Part shown: positions 17,434 to 26,900 of the stretch, piece by piece | Layout: each line of letters starts with the position of its first letter | Position numbering within the stretch: the first letter of the stretch is position 1 | NCBI GenBank assembly: GCA_028698215.1 | Contig: JAQVDY010000012.1 | Span: 5,486 to 42,412, forward strand | DNA: 36,927 bases | Reading direction: 5' to 3' | Source: Actinomycetota bacterium | GTDB taxonomy: Bacteria > Actinomycetota > Humimicrobiia > Humimicrobiales > Humimicrobiaceae | Position numbers and translations under genes: made by a program | The notes under the pieces: generated by a model | Database searches by the model: none | What the model was told of the DNA's origin: nothing | Seen by the model: the letters and a program-made list of their open reading frames with translations, nothing else

Positions 17434-19110
17434 ATGTTTTGGAGAAGCAAAGAAATACTATCCGGACCAGAAAATTCCATCAAAAGGTCCTTGTACAAAT
17501 CCATGGGATTTACCCAGTCTGACCTGGAGAAACCCATAATAGCTATCGCTAATTCCTATAATAATATCTGCACCGGGCATTTTGGTTTAAAAGCTATTGC
17601 TGAAAAGGTAAAGGAAGGCATAAGGGCAGGTGGCGGAACCCCTGTGGAATTTGGTACCATTGCTGCTTGTGACGGCATCGCTCAGGCGGACCGGGGAATG
17701 AAATATATCCTGCCTACCAGGGAGGTAATTGCTGCCAGTATCGAAACCATGGTGGAAGCACATCATCTTGATGGGGTAGTGCTGTTGGGATCCTGCGATA
17801 AAATAGTTCCGGGTATGCTGATGGCTGCCGCCAGAATGGACCTGCCGGCTATACTGTTTAACAGCGGCCCTATGATGCCGGGAATAATTTCCAGGGAGAA
17901 TCCTTACGGGGGAAAAGAGATTGACGGTTCGGCTTTGGTTATGTATGCGGAGAAGGTCAAAAAGAACCTTTTTAGCCAGGAGGAGTTCGAACAGCTGGAA
18001 GAGCAGGCCCAACCTACGCACGGATCCTGTTCCATGCTGGGAACAGCAAATACCATGTGCTGTATTTCTGAGGCCCTGGGCCTTTCATTGCCAGGAAGTG
18101 CCATGGTACCTGCAGTAAGTTCGCACAGGCTTCAGTTGGCTATGGAAGCTGGACAGCAAATCATGGAGATGGTGAAACAGTCCATAACCACCAAGCAGAT
18201 ACTGGGCAGGGAGGCTTTAGAGAATGCAGTAATGCTTAATTCAGCTATAGGAGGCTCCACTAACTCCGTGCTGCACTTGCTGGCTATAGCTTATGAGGCA
18301 GGTATTGACTTGGATATAGAACAGTTTAGCCGGATCAGCCAGATGGTGCCTTACATAGCCCGGATTATGCCAGCGGGGCCCCATAGCGTGATTGAATTTT
18401 ACCGGGACGGGGGAGTACCGGCGGTAATGAACCAGATTAGGGATCATCTTAATTTAAGTGCGGTTACAGTGACCGGTAAAAGTATAGGCCAAAATATTGA
18501 GGGTGCCAGGATTATAACCGGCAAGGTAATTACCACTATTGATAAGCCTCATGGCAAATTTGGCGGAATTAAAGCCCTAAAAGGTAACCTGGCTCCGCAG
18601 GGAGCTATCTGCAGGCCTTCTGCCATTGACCCCCAACTTCATTACTTTAAGGGTCCGGCCAGGGTATTTGACAGCGAGGCTGAGGCTAATAAAGCGGTGT
18701 CTTCAGGGGAGATTTTGCCGGGCCAGGTAGTGGTAATACGGTATGAGGGTCCCAAGGGCTCGCCCGGTATGCCTGAGATGTGGAAAACATTAAAGCTTAT
18801 GGATGGCCAGGGCTTGGGCAAGAAAGCAGCCTTGGTTACAGATGGCAGGTTTTCCGGCTCCAATAACGGCTGTTTTGTGGGCCATATAAGCCCGGAAGCG
18901 GCCTCAGGAGGGCCTTTGGCAGCGGTAGAGGATGGGGACCTTATAATCATAGATATTGCGTCGGGACAGGTATCAGTAGAACTTACTGATGATGTTTTAA
19001 AGAAAAGGATGGCTAACCTTAAATTTATTCCAAAAGATGGGCTTAAGGGCTACCTGGCCTTTTACCGACGTCACGTGGGTTCTGCCTCTGAAGGAGCAAT
19101 ACTAAAATAA
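17434..19110 (+). CDS. Second IlvD/Edd-family dehydratase (dihydroxy-acid dehydratase paralogue)
   Basis: 558 residues, clearly paralogous to the first IlvD but divergent. The cluster region reads [10 protein letters not shown] (C121) and QPTHGSCSMLGTANTMCC (C199): the C-P-T-C of the first copy becomes Q-P-T-H, keeping the Cys usually taken as ligand. An extra Cys lies in YNNICTGHFG (C46), where [2Fe-2S] members carry a nearby ligand. The C-terminus has RYEGPKGSPGMPEM and DGRFSGSNNGCFVGHISPEA. Its place after cimA suggests dihydroxy-acid dehydratase duty with a different cluster or a preference for the isoleucine intermediate. Dehydration of a sugar acid is an alternative, since that activity is common in this family. 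Confidence 0.85.
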   Translation: MFWRSKEILSGPENSIKRSLYKSMGFTQSDLEKPIIAIANSYNNICTGHFGLKAIAEKVKEGIRAGGGTPVEFGTIAACDGIAQADRGMKYILPTREVIAASIETMVEAHHLDGVVLLGSCDKIVPGMLMAAARMDLPAILFNSGPMMPGIISRENPYGGKEIDGSALVMYAEKVKKNLFSQEEFEQLEEQAQPTHGSCSMLGTANTMCCISEALGLSLPGSAMVPAVSSHRLQLAMEAGQQIMEMVKQSITTKQILGREALENAVMLNSAIGGSTNSVLHLLAIAYEAGIDLDIEQFSRISQMVPYIARIMPAGPHSVIEFYRDGGVPAVMNQIRDHLNLSAVTVTGKSIGQNIEGARIITGKVITTIDKPHGKFGGIKALKGNLAPQGAICRPSAIDPQLHYFKGPARVFDSEAEANKAVSSGEILPGQVVVIRYEGPKGSPGMPEMWKTLKLMDGQGLGKKAALVTDGRFSGSNNGCFVGHISPEAASGGPLAAVEDGDLIIIDIASGQVSVELTDDVLKKRMANLKFIPKDGLKGYLAFYRRHVGSASEGAILK

Positions 19111-19120
19111 TTAAAAAAAA

Positions 19121-19149
19121 TTGATTGTTTGAACTTTTTCTTATACAAT
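19121..19149 (+). promoter_or_regulatory. Promoter of hppA
   Basis: TTGATT (19121-19126), 17-nt spacer, TACAAT (19144-19149), in the gap between ilvD2 and hppA. GATTGT and ACAATC within it form an inverted repeat (19123-19128 with 19145-19150) that could be an operator or coincidence. Confidence 0.6.
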
Positions 19150-19206
19150 CTTCAATAGCTTATCGGCTTTTCAAATTAATTATTGGTTTTACTTTAGGAG
19201 GTATTG

Positions 19207-21327
19207 GTGTTATTTATTAGAATTTTACCATTTATAGGATCACTTATCTCCCTGGTGCTGGCAATAATTTTTGCAAGATTGGTTAGCAGGCAAAGCAGGG
19301 GAAACCAAAGAATGAGAGAGATCTCTGATGCTATTTTTATGGGCAGTAGGGCTTACTTAAATCAACAACTTAAAGTTATTTCCATTTTCTTTGTAGTGAT
19401 CATTGCATTACTAGGAGTAATGGTAAAATTTGGTTATTTGCAGTTTGCTTCCATACCTGCTTTTGCAACGGGGATGGGTTTTAGTCTTTTAATTGGCTAT
19501 ATTGGCATGTGGATTTCTACCACTGCTAATTCCAGGGTTACTCATGCAGCTCAAGAAAAGGGGCTGGGCCAGGCAATGAATATTGCTTTTACTGCTGCTT
19601 CCGCTTCTGGTATGCTTCTGGCTGCTGTAGCCCTTTTCGATACTGCTTTCTGGTTTAATCTGCTTTACTGGTGGTACGGCAGGTCTAGCTTAGACCAGTT
19701 AGTAAACTTGGATAATGTGGTAAACATACTTATAACTTTTACTATCGGTGCCAGTTTTGCAGCCTTTTTTATGAGGACCGGCGGAGGAATTTTTACCAAA
19801 GCTGCAGATATGGGGGCTGATTATGTAGGTAAGGTAGAGTCGGGGTTAAAGGAAGATGACTACCGAAACCCAGCTACTATAGCGGATAATGTAGGGGATA
19901 ATGTAGGTGATGTGGGAGGCATGAAGGCCGATGCACTGGAATCATGGGTGGGTTCCATTATTGCTGCAGAGTTTCTTGGCTTTCTTGCTTTTAAGAATTC
20001 TCCTCTTATTTTAAACAGTATACTGCTGCCCATGATTATAGCAACCGCAGGAGCTATTGCTTCAATTATTGCCATATTCATCATTAAGTATATAGTAAGC
20101 CGGTATAGGGATTCAGCAACTGTTAGCATACTTACCGGGACTACTATGTCCGGAATACTTATTACTGTTGTAATAATTATGGTTATTGCCTTCTTTATAA
20201 TAAGAGCCCTTATGGGTCCCGAATATAATTTCTTATTTTATGCCTCCATAGGTGGCCTGATGGCAGGATTCTTAATAGGGTTGTTCACCTTAATTTATAC
20301 TGATGCCAGATACAGGCCTACCCGCAATATAGCGGAAAGCGCTAACAGCGGAGCTGCCACCCTGGTGGTAAATGGATTGGCTTATGGTATGGAGAGCACT
20401 ATTCTTCCTGCCCTTACTGTAATTGTAATTATGCTGGCAAGTTTCTTTATGTCAGGGGGAGCGGCCAACTACCAGATGGGCCTTTACGGAGTGGCTATTT
20501 CAGCGGTAGCCATGCTTTCTACTTCCCCTTTTGTTGTGGCCATAGATGTCTACGGCCCCATTGCTGACAACGCCGGCGGTATCTCTGAAATGGCGGAGCT
20601 GCCTTCCAGCGTCAGGAAGACTACAGATAAGCTGGATGCAGTGGGAAACACCACTGCTGCCATTGGCAAGGGGCTGCTGATAGGAAGTGCTGCTATTACC
20701 GCCCTGGCCCTGGGACAGGCTTATTTTTCCAAGATAGAGATGCTGGGTGTGACCATGGTGCTTGATTTTATGAAAGATCCTAAAATTTTGGCCGGACTGT
20801 TTATAGGGGTAATTATGCCTTTCCTGTTTACCTCTATGCTGATAGGGGCAGTGGGCAAAGCTGCCAATAAGGTAGTGATTGAAGCCAGGAAGCAGATAAA
20901 ACAAATTATGGCCAAAGAAAGCAAGGGGGATCCCAAGGCTTTTATCACTATAGTTACCAGGGCAGCGCAGAGGGGAATTATAGCTCCCGGCATACTGATT
21001 TTTGTAATACCTATAGCAGTAGGTATTCTTTTAGGCCCAGGAGGAGTGGTAGCCCTGCTGATAGGTACCCTGCTGTCCGGATTTGCCCAAGCTATATTTA
21101 TGGCCAATGCCGGAGGGGCCATGGATAATGCCAAGAAAAAAATTGAAGAAGAGGGACGGTCGGGAACTCCCGAGCACTCAGCTTCAGTGGTGGGGGATAC
21201 AGTAGGCGATCCCCTTAAGGATACCGCTGGACCTTCTATGAACATTTTGATTAAGCTCATCAGCGTGGTAGCTATTGAAACTGCAGTGCTGGTGGTTGAC
21301 CTTTCGGGCAAGCTGTTTCATTTTTAA
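19207..21327 (+). CDS. hppA: K+-dependent membrane-bound ion-translocating pyrophosphatase
   Basis: About 706 residues with some 15-16 transmembrane helices. It hydrolyses pyrophosphate in the membrane and pumps H+ or Na+. Motifs: GADYVGKVESG, EDDYRNPATIADNVGDNVGD, ADNAGGISEMAELP, ANAGGAMDNAKKKIE and SVVGDTVGDPLKDTAGPSMNILIKL. GNTTAAIGKG has Ala where K+-independent enzymes have Lys, so it is the K+-dependent class. H+ versus Na+ cannot be decided. The DVGGMKADALESW segment departs from the usual D(V/C)AGMxADLFE(S/T)Y. The GTG at 19207 is preferred: AGGAGG ends at 19201, giving a 5-nt gap; the in-frame TTG at 19204 would leave only 2 nt. Confidence 0.93.
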   Translation: MLFIRILPFIGSLISLVLAIIFARLVSRQSRGNQRMREISDAIFMGSRAYLNQQLKVISIFFVVIIALLGVMVKFGYLQFASIPAFATGMGFSLLIGYIGMWISTTANSRVTHAAQEKGLGQAMNIAFTAASASGMLLAAVALFDTAFWFNLLYWWYGRSSLDQLVNLDNVVNILITFTIGASFAAFFMRTGGGIFTKAADMGADYVGKVESGLKEDDYRNPATIADNVGDNVGDVGGMKADALESWVGSIIAAEFLGFLAFKNSPLILNSILLPMIIATAGAIASIIAIFIIKYIVSRYRDSATVSILTGTTMSGILITVVIIMVIAFFIIRALMGPEYNFLFYASIGGLMAGFLIGLFTLIYTDARYRPTRNIAESANSGAATLVVNGLAYGMESTILPALTVIVIMLASFFMSGGAANYQMGLYGVAISAVAMLSTSPFVVAIDVYGPIADNAGGISEMAELPSSVRKTTDKLDAVGNTTAAIGKGLLIGSAAITALALGQAYFSKIEMLGVTMVLDFMKDPKILAGLFIGVIMPFLFTSMLIGAVGKAANKVVIEARKQIKQIMAKESKGDPKAFITIVTRAAQRGIIAPGILIFVIPIAVGILLGPGGVVALLIGTLLSGFAQAIFMANAGGAMDNAKKKIEEEGRSGTPEHSASVVGDTVGDPLKDTAGPSMNILIKLISVVAIETAVLVVDLSGKLFHF

Positions 21328-21342
21328 TAAAAATTAGTTATT

Positions 21343-21396
21343 AAATAAAGTGCATATGTGTTATAAATAAGAGGAACTTATGCACTTTATTTTTTT
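21343..21396 (+). terminator. Long hairpin with T-run after hppA
   Basis: Perfect 14-bp inverted repeat AAATAAAGTGCATA (21343-21356) and TATGCACTTTATTT (21379-21392), loop of 22 nt, followed by T4. It resembles a terminator for hppA, but the loop is large, carries a ribosome-site-like GAGGAA, and the T-run ends only 5 nt before the larB ATG, so it may also control larB. Confidence 0.7.
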
Positions 21397-21401
21397 CTGG
21401 C

Positions 21402-22172
21402 ATGGATCAACAACTAAACAAAATAATAGAAAAACTACTGAGTGATTACCAGCAGGGTAAAATAGATCAATTAAAGGTTATTTCCAAAATAAAGGATATA
21501 TATTTCGAAGATATTGGTTTTGCCAAGGTGGATCATCACCGTACCATGCGAAGAGGTTTTCCGGAAGTAGTTTTTGGGCAGAATAAAACAGATGAGCAGG
21601 TGATAGAAATTGCCTGCAAGATAAGGGAGTATTCAGGGCTGCTGCTTATTACCCGTACCTGTAAGAGGGTATATAAAAAGCTGTCAGCAGAAATACCCGA
21701 CCTTAAGTTTAGCCCGGAGGCCAATATAATTTACACCCCCCTGGGTAAAGAATTGGATTTGACGGAAGGAATTACCGTAATTTGTGCTGGTACCTCTGAT
21801 ATCCCGGTGGCAGAGGAGGCAGCTATAACTTCTTATCTAATGGGCAATAAAGTGGAAAAGATTTATGATGTGGGAATTGCCGGCATGCACCGGCTGATGC
21901 ACTACCGCCAGCAGCTTCAAAAATCCAGGGTGATTATATGTGTAGCAGGCATGGAAGGAGCCCTGCCCGGTGTAGTGGGAGCTATGGTAGGCTGCCCTGT
22001 TATAGGGGTGCCCACCAGCGTGGGTTATGGAGCCAGCCTGGGAGGGATTTCTGCTTTGCTCACCATGCTTAATACCTGCAGCCCGGGAGTAGTGGTGACC
22101 AATATTGACAATGGTTTTGGAGCAGGTTATACCGCAGGTATTATAAACAGGGGAACTGATATTAAAAGTTGA
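21402..22172 (+). CDS. larB: Nickel-pincer cofactor biosynthesis protein LarB
   Basis: 256 residues. LarB carboxylates nicotinic acid adenine dinucleotide and releases AMP, giving the dicarboxylated nucleotide that LarE and LarC turn into the nickel-pincer cofactor of lactate racemase and LarA-like enzymes. The N-terminal part has FAKVDHHRTMRRGFPEVVFG (40-59); the C-terminal PurE-like domain has AGTSDIPVAEEA (129-140) and GMEGALPGVVGAMVGCP. C226 in NTCSPGVV is the likely catalytic Cys. No larA, larC or larE is in the window. The ATG has no ribosome site, because the preceding 20 nt are the terminator arm and T-run; translation may depend on that structure or on another start. Confidence 0.92.
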   Translation: MDQQLNKIIEKLLSDYQQGKIDQLKVISKIKDIYFEDIGFAKVDHHRTMRRGFPEVVFGQNKTDEQVIEIACKIREYSGLLLITRTCKRVYKKLSAEIPDLKFSPEANIIYTPLGKELDLTEGITVICAGTSDIPVAEEAAITSYLMGNKVEKIYDVGIAGMHRLMHYRQQLQKSRVIICVAGMEGALPGVVGAMVGCPVIGVPTSVGYGASLGGISALLTMLNTCSPGVVVTNIDNGFGAGYTAGIINRGTDIKS

Positions 22173-22177
22173 TTTCT

Positions 22178-22206
22178 TTGTTACCTCTATCAACTTATAT
22201 TATAAT
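22178..22206 (+). promoter_or_regulatory. Promoter of the GspE/PilB-dnaE group
   Basis: TTGTTA (22178-22183), 17-nt spacer, TATAAT (22201-22206). GTTGAT (22168-22173) and ATCAAC (22189-22194) form an inverted repeat across the -35 region, beginning inside the larB stop; it may be an operator or a weak terminator. Confidence 0.6.
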
Positions 22207-22247
22207 TAGTTCCATAATATTAACCCTTATATGGAAAGGCATAACAG

Positions 22248-23915
22248 GTGGACAGGGAAAGACTAGGCCAGATTCTTTTAAGAAAAAACCTCATAAACGA
22301 AGAACAGCTTAAAAATGCTTTAAAAACCCAGGAAAGAAGCGGAGAAAGGCTGGGTAATATACTGATAGATAAAAATTATATTACCCCGGAAGAGTTGGTG
22401 GATGTGCTGTCTTACCAGAAAGGTTTTGATACTGTGGACCTGGCAAAAGTCCAGGACATTATTGAGCCAGGAGTGGTTAATTTAATACCCCGGGATTTTG
22501 CCTCCAAGAGAAAAGTGTTTTCTTTCAAGCTGAGTAATAACAATTTGTCCGTGGCCATGTTTGATCCTTTGGATATTAACCTCATAGACGAGATCAGGTT
22601 AATTACTGGCTATAATATCCAGCCCTTTATTGCTACCCGGGACAGCATCGATAGCGCTATTAAGCTATTCATGACTGATGACTACAGCCTTCAGGAAATA
22701 AAAGAGATAATAGATGACCGGGATTTTATCATTACCGAAAAGTTTGAAGATGAGGTGGTAGAAGGCAATCCCCTGGTTAGGCTGGCCAATAGGATTATAC
22801 TTAAGGCGGTATCTATGGGAGCCAGTGATATACATATAGAACCCCAGGAGAAAAATTGTGCTATCCGGTTCAGGATTGACGGGGTAATGCAGAAGATCAA
22901 GGAAGTACCCAAAACAGTACAGCGTTTGCTGATATCCAGGTATAAGATTATGGGGGGCATGGATATAACTGAAAACAGGCTTTCCCAGGACGGCAGAAGT
23001 TCTTTTAATTACCATGGCAATACCATAGATTTAAGGTTTGCCTCTATTCCTACTGTGTTTGGGGAGAATATTACCATAAGGCTTCTCAATGTAAGTGAGA
23101 ACCTGTTTTACATCAAGAATTTGGGCATGGATCCTGAGGATGAGGCTAAATTTAAAAAAATGATACACCAACCTCATGGATCCATTATTATTACCGGACC
23201 CACCGGCTCGGGAAAGACCACCACCCTTTATGCCAGCTTGAACCAGATTTCCAGCCCCGATAAAAAGATTTTTACTATCGAAGACCCAGTAGAATACAGG
23301 CTTGGCTCTATTATGCAGGTCCAGGTTAATTCCAGAGTGGGAATGGATTTTTCCAGGGGGCTTAGAGCTATGCTGCGCAGTGACCCTGACATAATTATGG
23401 TAGGGGAGATAAGGGACCTGGAAACGGCCAAGATAGTTATGCAGGCTTCGGTAACCGGGCATTTGGTTCTTACTACCCTGCATACTAACGATGCCCCTTC
23501 TACCCTGGCCAGACTACTGCAGATGGGTGTAGAATCTTATATGATTAGCTCTGCTACCAGCGGCATAGTAGCCCAGAGGCTGGTAAGGTTATTGTGTCCC
23601 GAATGCAAACAGGAAACCGATTTAGGCGATTACACTATTGACCAAGATATCATGGATATTTTAAAAGGCCATAAAATCTATAAACCTGTAGGCTGCAGCA
23701 AGTGTAATAATCTGGGCTATAAAGGACGTACCGGCATATTCTCGGTGCTGGTAGTATCCAGGAAAATAAGGGAAATGCTGCTGGAAAAGAGAAGCGCTGA
23801 TGATATAGCGGAAGTAGCTAAAACCGAAGGGATGAAAACCCTGACCCTGAGAGCGGCAGAAAAGGTAGCGGAAGGAGTTACTTCCCTGGAAGAAATGTAT
23901 AGGGTGGTTTATTAA
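22248..23915 (+). CDS. GspE/PilB-type secretion or type IV pilus assembly ATPase
   Basis: 555 residues, start GTG. The N-terminal MshEN/T2SSE_N domain (about 1-150) begins LGQILLRKNLINEEQL, a fold that binds c-di-GMP in several homologues. The ATPase core has Walker A GPTGSGKT (317-324, K323), Asp box EDPVEYR, Walker B MVGEIRD and His box LTTLHTNDAP. A four-Cys zinc site is C450, C453, C483 and C486. These features mark an assembly ATPase (PilB or GspE) rather than the retraction ATPase PilT. No pilC, pilT, pilM or pilin gene adjoins it; it lies 3 nt from dnaE, so its partner machine must be elsewhere. PilB versus GspE cannot be decided. Confidence 0.9.
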   Translation: MDRERLGQILLRKNLINEEQLKNALKTQERSGERLGNILIDKNYITPEELVDVLSYQKGFDTVDLAKVQDIIEPGVVNLIPRDFASKRKVFSFKLSNNNLSVAMFDPLDINLIDEIRLITGYNIQPFIATRDSIDSAIKLFMTDDYSLQEIKEIIDDRDFIITEKFEDEVVEGNPLVRLANRIILKAVSMGASDIHIEPQEKNCAIRFRIDGVMQKIKEVPKTVQRLLISRYKIMGGMDITENRLSQDGRSSFNYHGNTIDLRFASIPTVFGENITIRLLNVSENLFYIKNLGMDPEDEAKFKKMIHQPHGSIIITGPTGSGKTTTLYASLNQISSPDKKIFTIEDPVEYRLGSIMQVQVNSRVGMDFSRGLRAMLRSDPDIIMVGEIRDLETAKIVMQASVTGHLVLTTLHTNDAPSTLARLLQMGVESYMISSATSGIVAQRLVRLLCPECKQETDLGDYTIDQDIMDILKGHKIYKPVGCSKCNNLGYKGRTGIFSVLVVSRKIREMLLEKRSADDIAEVAKTEGMKTLTLRAAEKVAEGVTSLEEMYRVVY

Positions 23916-23918
23916 GAT

Positions 23919-26900
23919 ATGGATTCAAGAAAGAATTTTGTTCACTTACATGTGCATAGCGAATATTCACTGCTGGATGGGGCAGTAAGAATAAAGGATT
24001 TGGTGGAAAAGGCTAAGCAGCTGAACATGCCGGCAGTGGCGTTAACCGACCATGGTGTAATGTACGGTATTATTGACTTTTACAAACAGGCAGTCAGCCG
24101 GGGCATCAAACCCATCCTGGGCTGTGAGGTTTACCAGGCTCCCGGAAGCCGTCTTAATAAACAGGCCAGCGGCAGTAATTTAAAGGACTCAGCCCCCTAT
24201 CACCTTACTTTACTGGCTAAAAATATTACCGGATATAAGAATCTGATGAAGCTGGTAAGTTTTAGTTTTTTGGAGGGTTTTTACTATAAGCCCAGAATAG
24301 ATGAAGAACTGTTACGCCAGTATAGCGATGGTATACTGGCTTTAAGCGGCTGCATATCGGGTAAGATTCCCAAAATGTTCCAGGCAGGCAGGGAGGATTT
24401 GGCCAAAAAGGCATTGGATACCTATTTGGATATTTTTGGCAGTGATAATTTTTATCTGGAAATACAGGATTCTGGTGTACCTGAGCAGGCAGAGGTGAAT
24501 CGCCTGCTGGTAGAATTTTCCAGCAAATACGGGGTTCCCCTGGCAGCCACCAATGATGTCCATTACCTGGAGCAGGACCATTATAAAGCACATGATGTAC
24601 TGTTATGCATACAGACCGGGTCTACCATAAACCAAACCGACAGGCTTAAATTTTCCTCCAATGAATTCTATTTCAAAACCTATGAGCAGATGTCTAATAA
24701 ATTGGGCCATTTCCCCCAGGCTATTGAAAATACTTTGGATATTGCGGAAAAGTGTAATGTAGAGCTGGAATTTGGGCTAAGCCTGATACCACCTTTCCAG
24801 GTACCTGTATCTTTTAGCCCCGATTCCTATCTTAAGAAGATATGTTACGAAGGAGCAAAACAGAGGTATGGGCAGCTGACCACGGAAATCGGGCAAAGGT
24901 TGGAAAAAGAGCTTTCTGTTATAGAAAAAATGGGCTTTTCAGAATATTTTTTAATTGTCTGGGATTTTGTGCAGTTTGCCAAAAAGAACAATATCCGGGT
25001 AGGGCCTGGCCGGGGATCGGCAGCAGGAAGTATTGTGTCTTATGTTTTAAACATTACGGATATAGAACCATTAAAATATGGGCTTCTGTTCGAAAGATTC
25101 CTAAACGAAGAAAGAAAGAGCATGCCTGATATTGATATAGATTTCTGCTATGAGAAAAGAGGGGAAGTTATAAAGTATGTTACCCAAAAATATGGTACCA
25201 ACAGGGTTGCGCAGCTTATAACCTTTGGTACCATGGCAGCCAGGCAGGCCATAAGGGACGCGGGCAGGGTACTGGAAGTGACCTATGCAGATGTAGACAA
25301 GATAGCCAAAATGATTCCTATGGAGCTTAATGTCACCATTCAAAATTCTTTGGATCAGGTTCCCGATCTAATGGAGCTCTACCAACAGGACAGCAAGGTA
25401 AAAGAGGTTATTGACACTGCAATTTCTCTGGAGGGCATATCACGGCAGGATTCCATACATGCAGCCGGAGTGGTCATTTCCGCCCAGGACCTTTACAACT
25501 ATACCCCTATTCAGAGGGAGGGCAATGAAGATATAGTAACCCAGTACAAAATGGAGGATGTTCAGGAAATAGGGTTGCTTAAAATGGACTTTCTGGGACT
25601 GAAGACCCTTTCCTTGATAGACAAGGCTCTTTTCTTCATAAGCAAGACTAAAAATATAGAAATAGATACCGGCACTTTGAATCTGGATGATGAAAAAACA
25701 TTTAAAATGCTGAGCGATGGAGAATGCCTGGGAGTTTTTCAACTGGAAAGCTCGGGGATGAGGGAATTGGTTATAAACCTTAAGCCTACCCGGTTTGAAG
25801 ACCTTATAGCCTTGCTGGCCCTTTATAGGCCCGGGCCCCTGCAGAGCGGTATGGTTTCTGATTTTGTAGAAGCCAAGAATGGGCGCAAGAAAATTAATTA
25901 CCCTCATGCCAGCCTTAAGCCCATACTGGAGAGCACGTACGGTATCATACTGTACCAGGAGCAGGTAATGGCTATAGCCAGCGAGCTGGCCGGGTTTACC
26001 ATGTCTGAAGCAGATATCCTGCGTAGTGCCATCAGTAAGAAGAAGCGGAAGCTTTTGGCCAGGCAGAAGACCAAGTTCATGCAGGGGGCAAAAAAGAAAG
26101 GCATTGGTGAAAGTACCGCCCAGAAAGTGTTTGAGCTGATTAATCATTTTGCCGAATACGGATTTAATAAGTCCCATAGCACTGCTTATGCCATGATTTC
26201 TTACCAGACTGCCTACCTGAAAGCCAACTACCCGGTAGAATTCATGGCTGCCCTGCTCAGCATCAGGATGGGAAGCCAGGAAAAAGTGGCCCAATATGTA
26301 AATGAAACCAGAAGACTGGGCATAGAGGTACTTCCTCCGGATATAAATGAAAGTTATTCTGATTTTACAGTGGTAGTGGATTCTATTAGGTTTGGGTTGT
26401 CTGCTATAAAGAATGTGGGTTCCAATGTAATAGATGAGATTGAAAAGGAAAGGAAAAAAGGGGGAAAATTTGTAGATTTTATCGATTTTTGCCAGAGGAT
26501 AATTTCTGCAGCTTTAAATAAGAAGACCCTAGAGAGCCTGATAAAAAGCGGTACCTTTGATTCCCTGGGGCACAGCCGTAAATTTTTGCTGGACCATTTT
26601 GAGAAGATAGTAGAGGAAACGCTTAAGGTAAGAAGGGACCGGGAAGCGGGACAGTTTTCCTTATTTGATACCCAGGAAGGTTCTCAGGATCCCGTAGTGC
26701 TGGGGGGTATTTTAGAGAAAGCGTCCAGCTATGGCGAGTTTGCCCAGAAAGAAATGCTTAATTTTGAAAAAGAAATGCTGGGACTATATATTAGCGGGCA
26801 CCCTTTAATGGAGTACCAGAGAACCTTGGAGAGCCTGGTGCCTCTTAATCAGCTTTCACAGCTTAAGGATAAGAGCAATGTAGAAGTGGGCGGCGTTATG

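Noticed and set aside
25440-26294. A 284-codon minus-strand open frame inside dnaE.
   Set aside because: It lies fully within the polymerase core coding sequence and its translation shows no recognisable family pattern.
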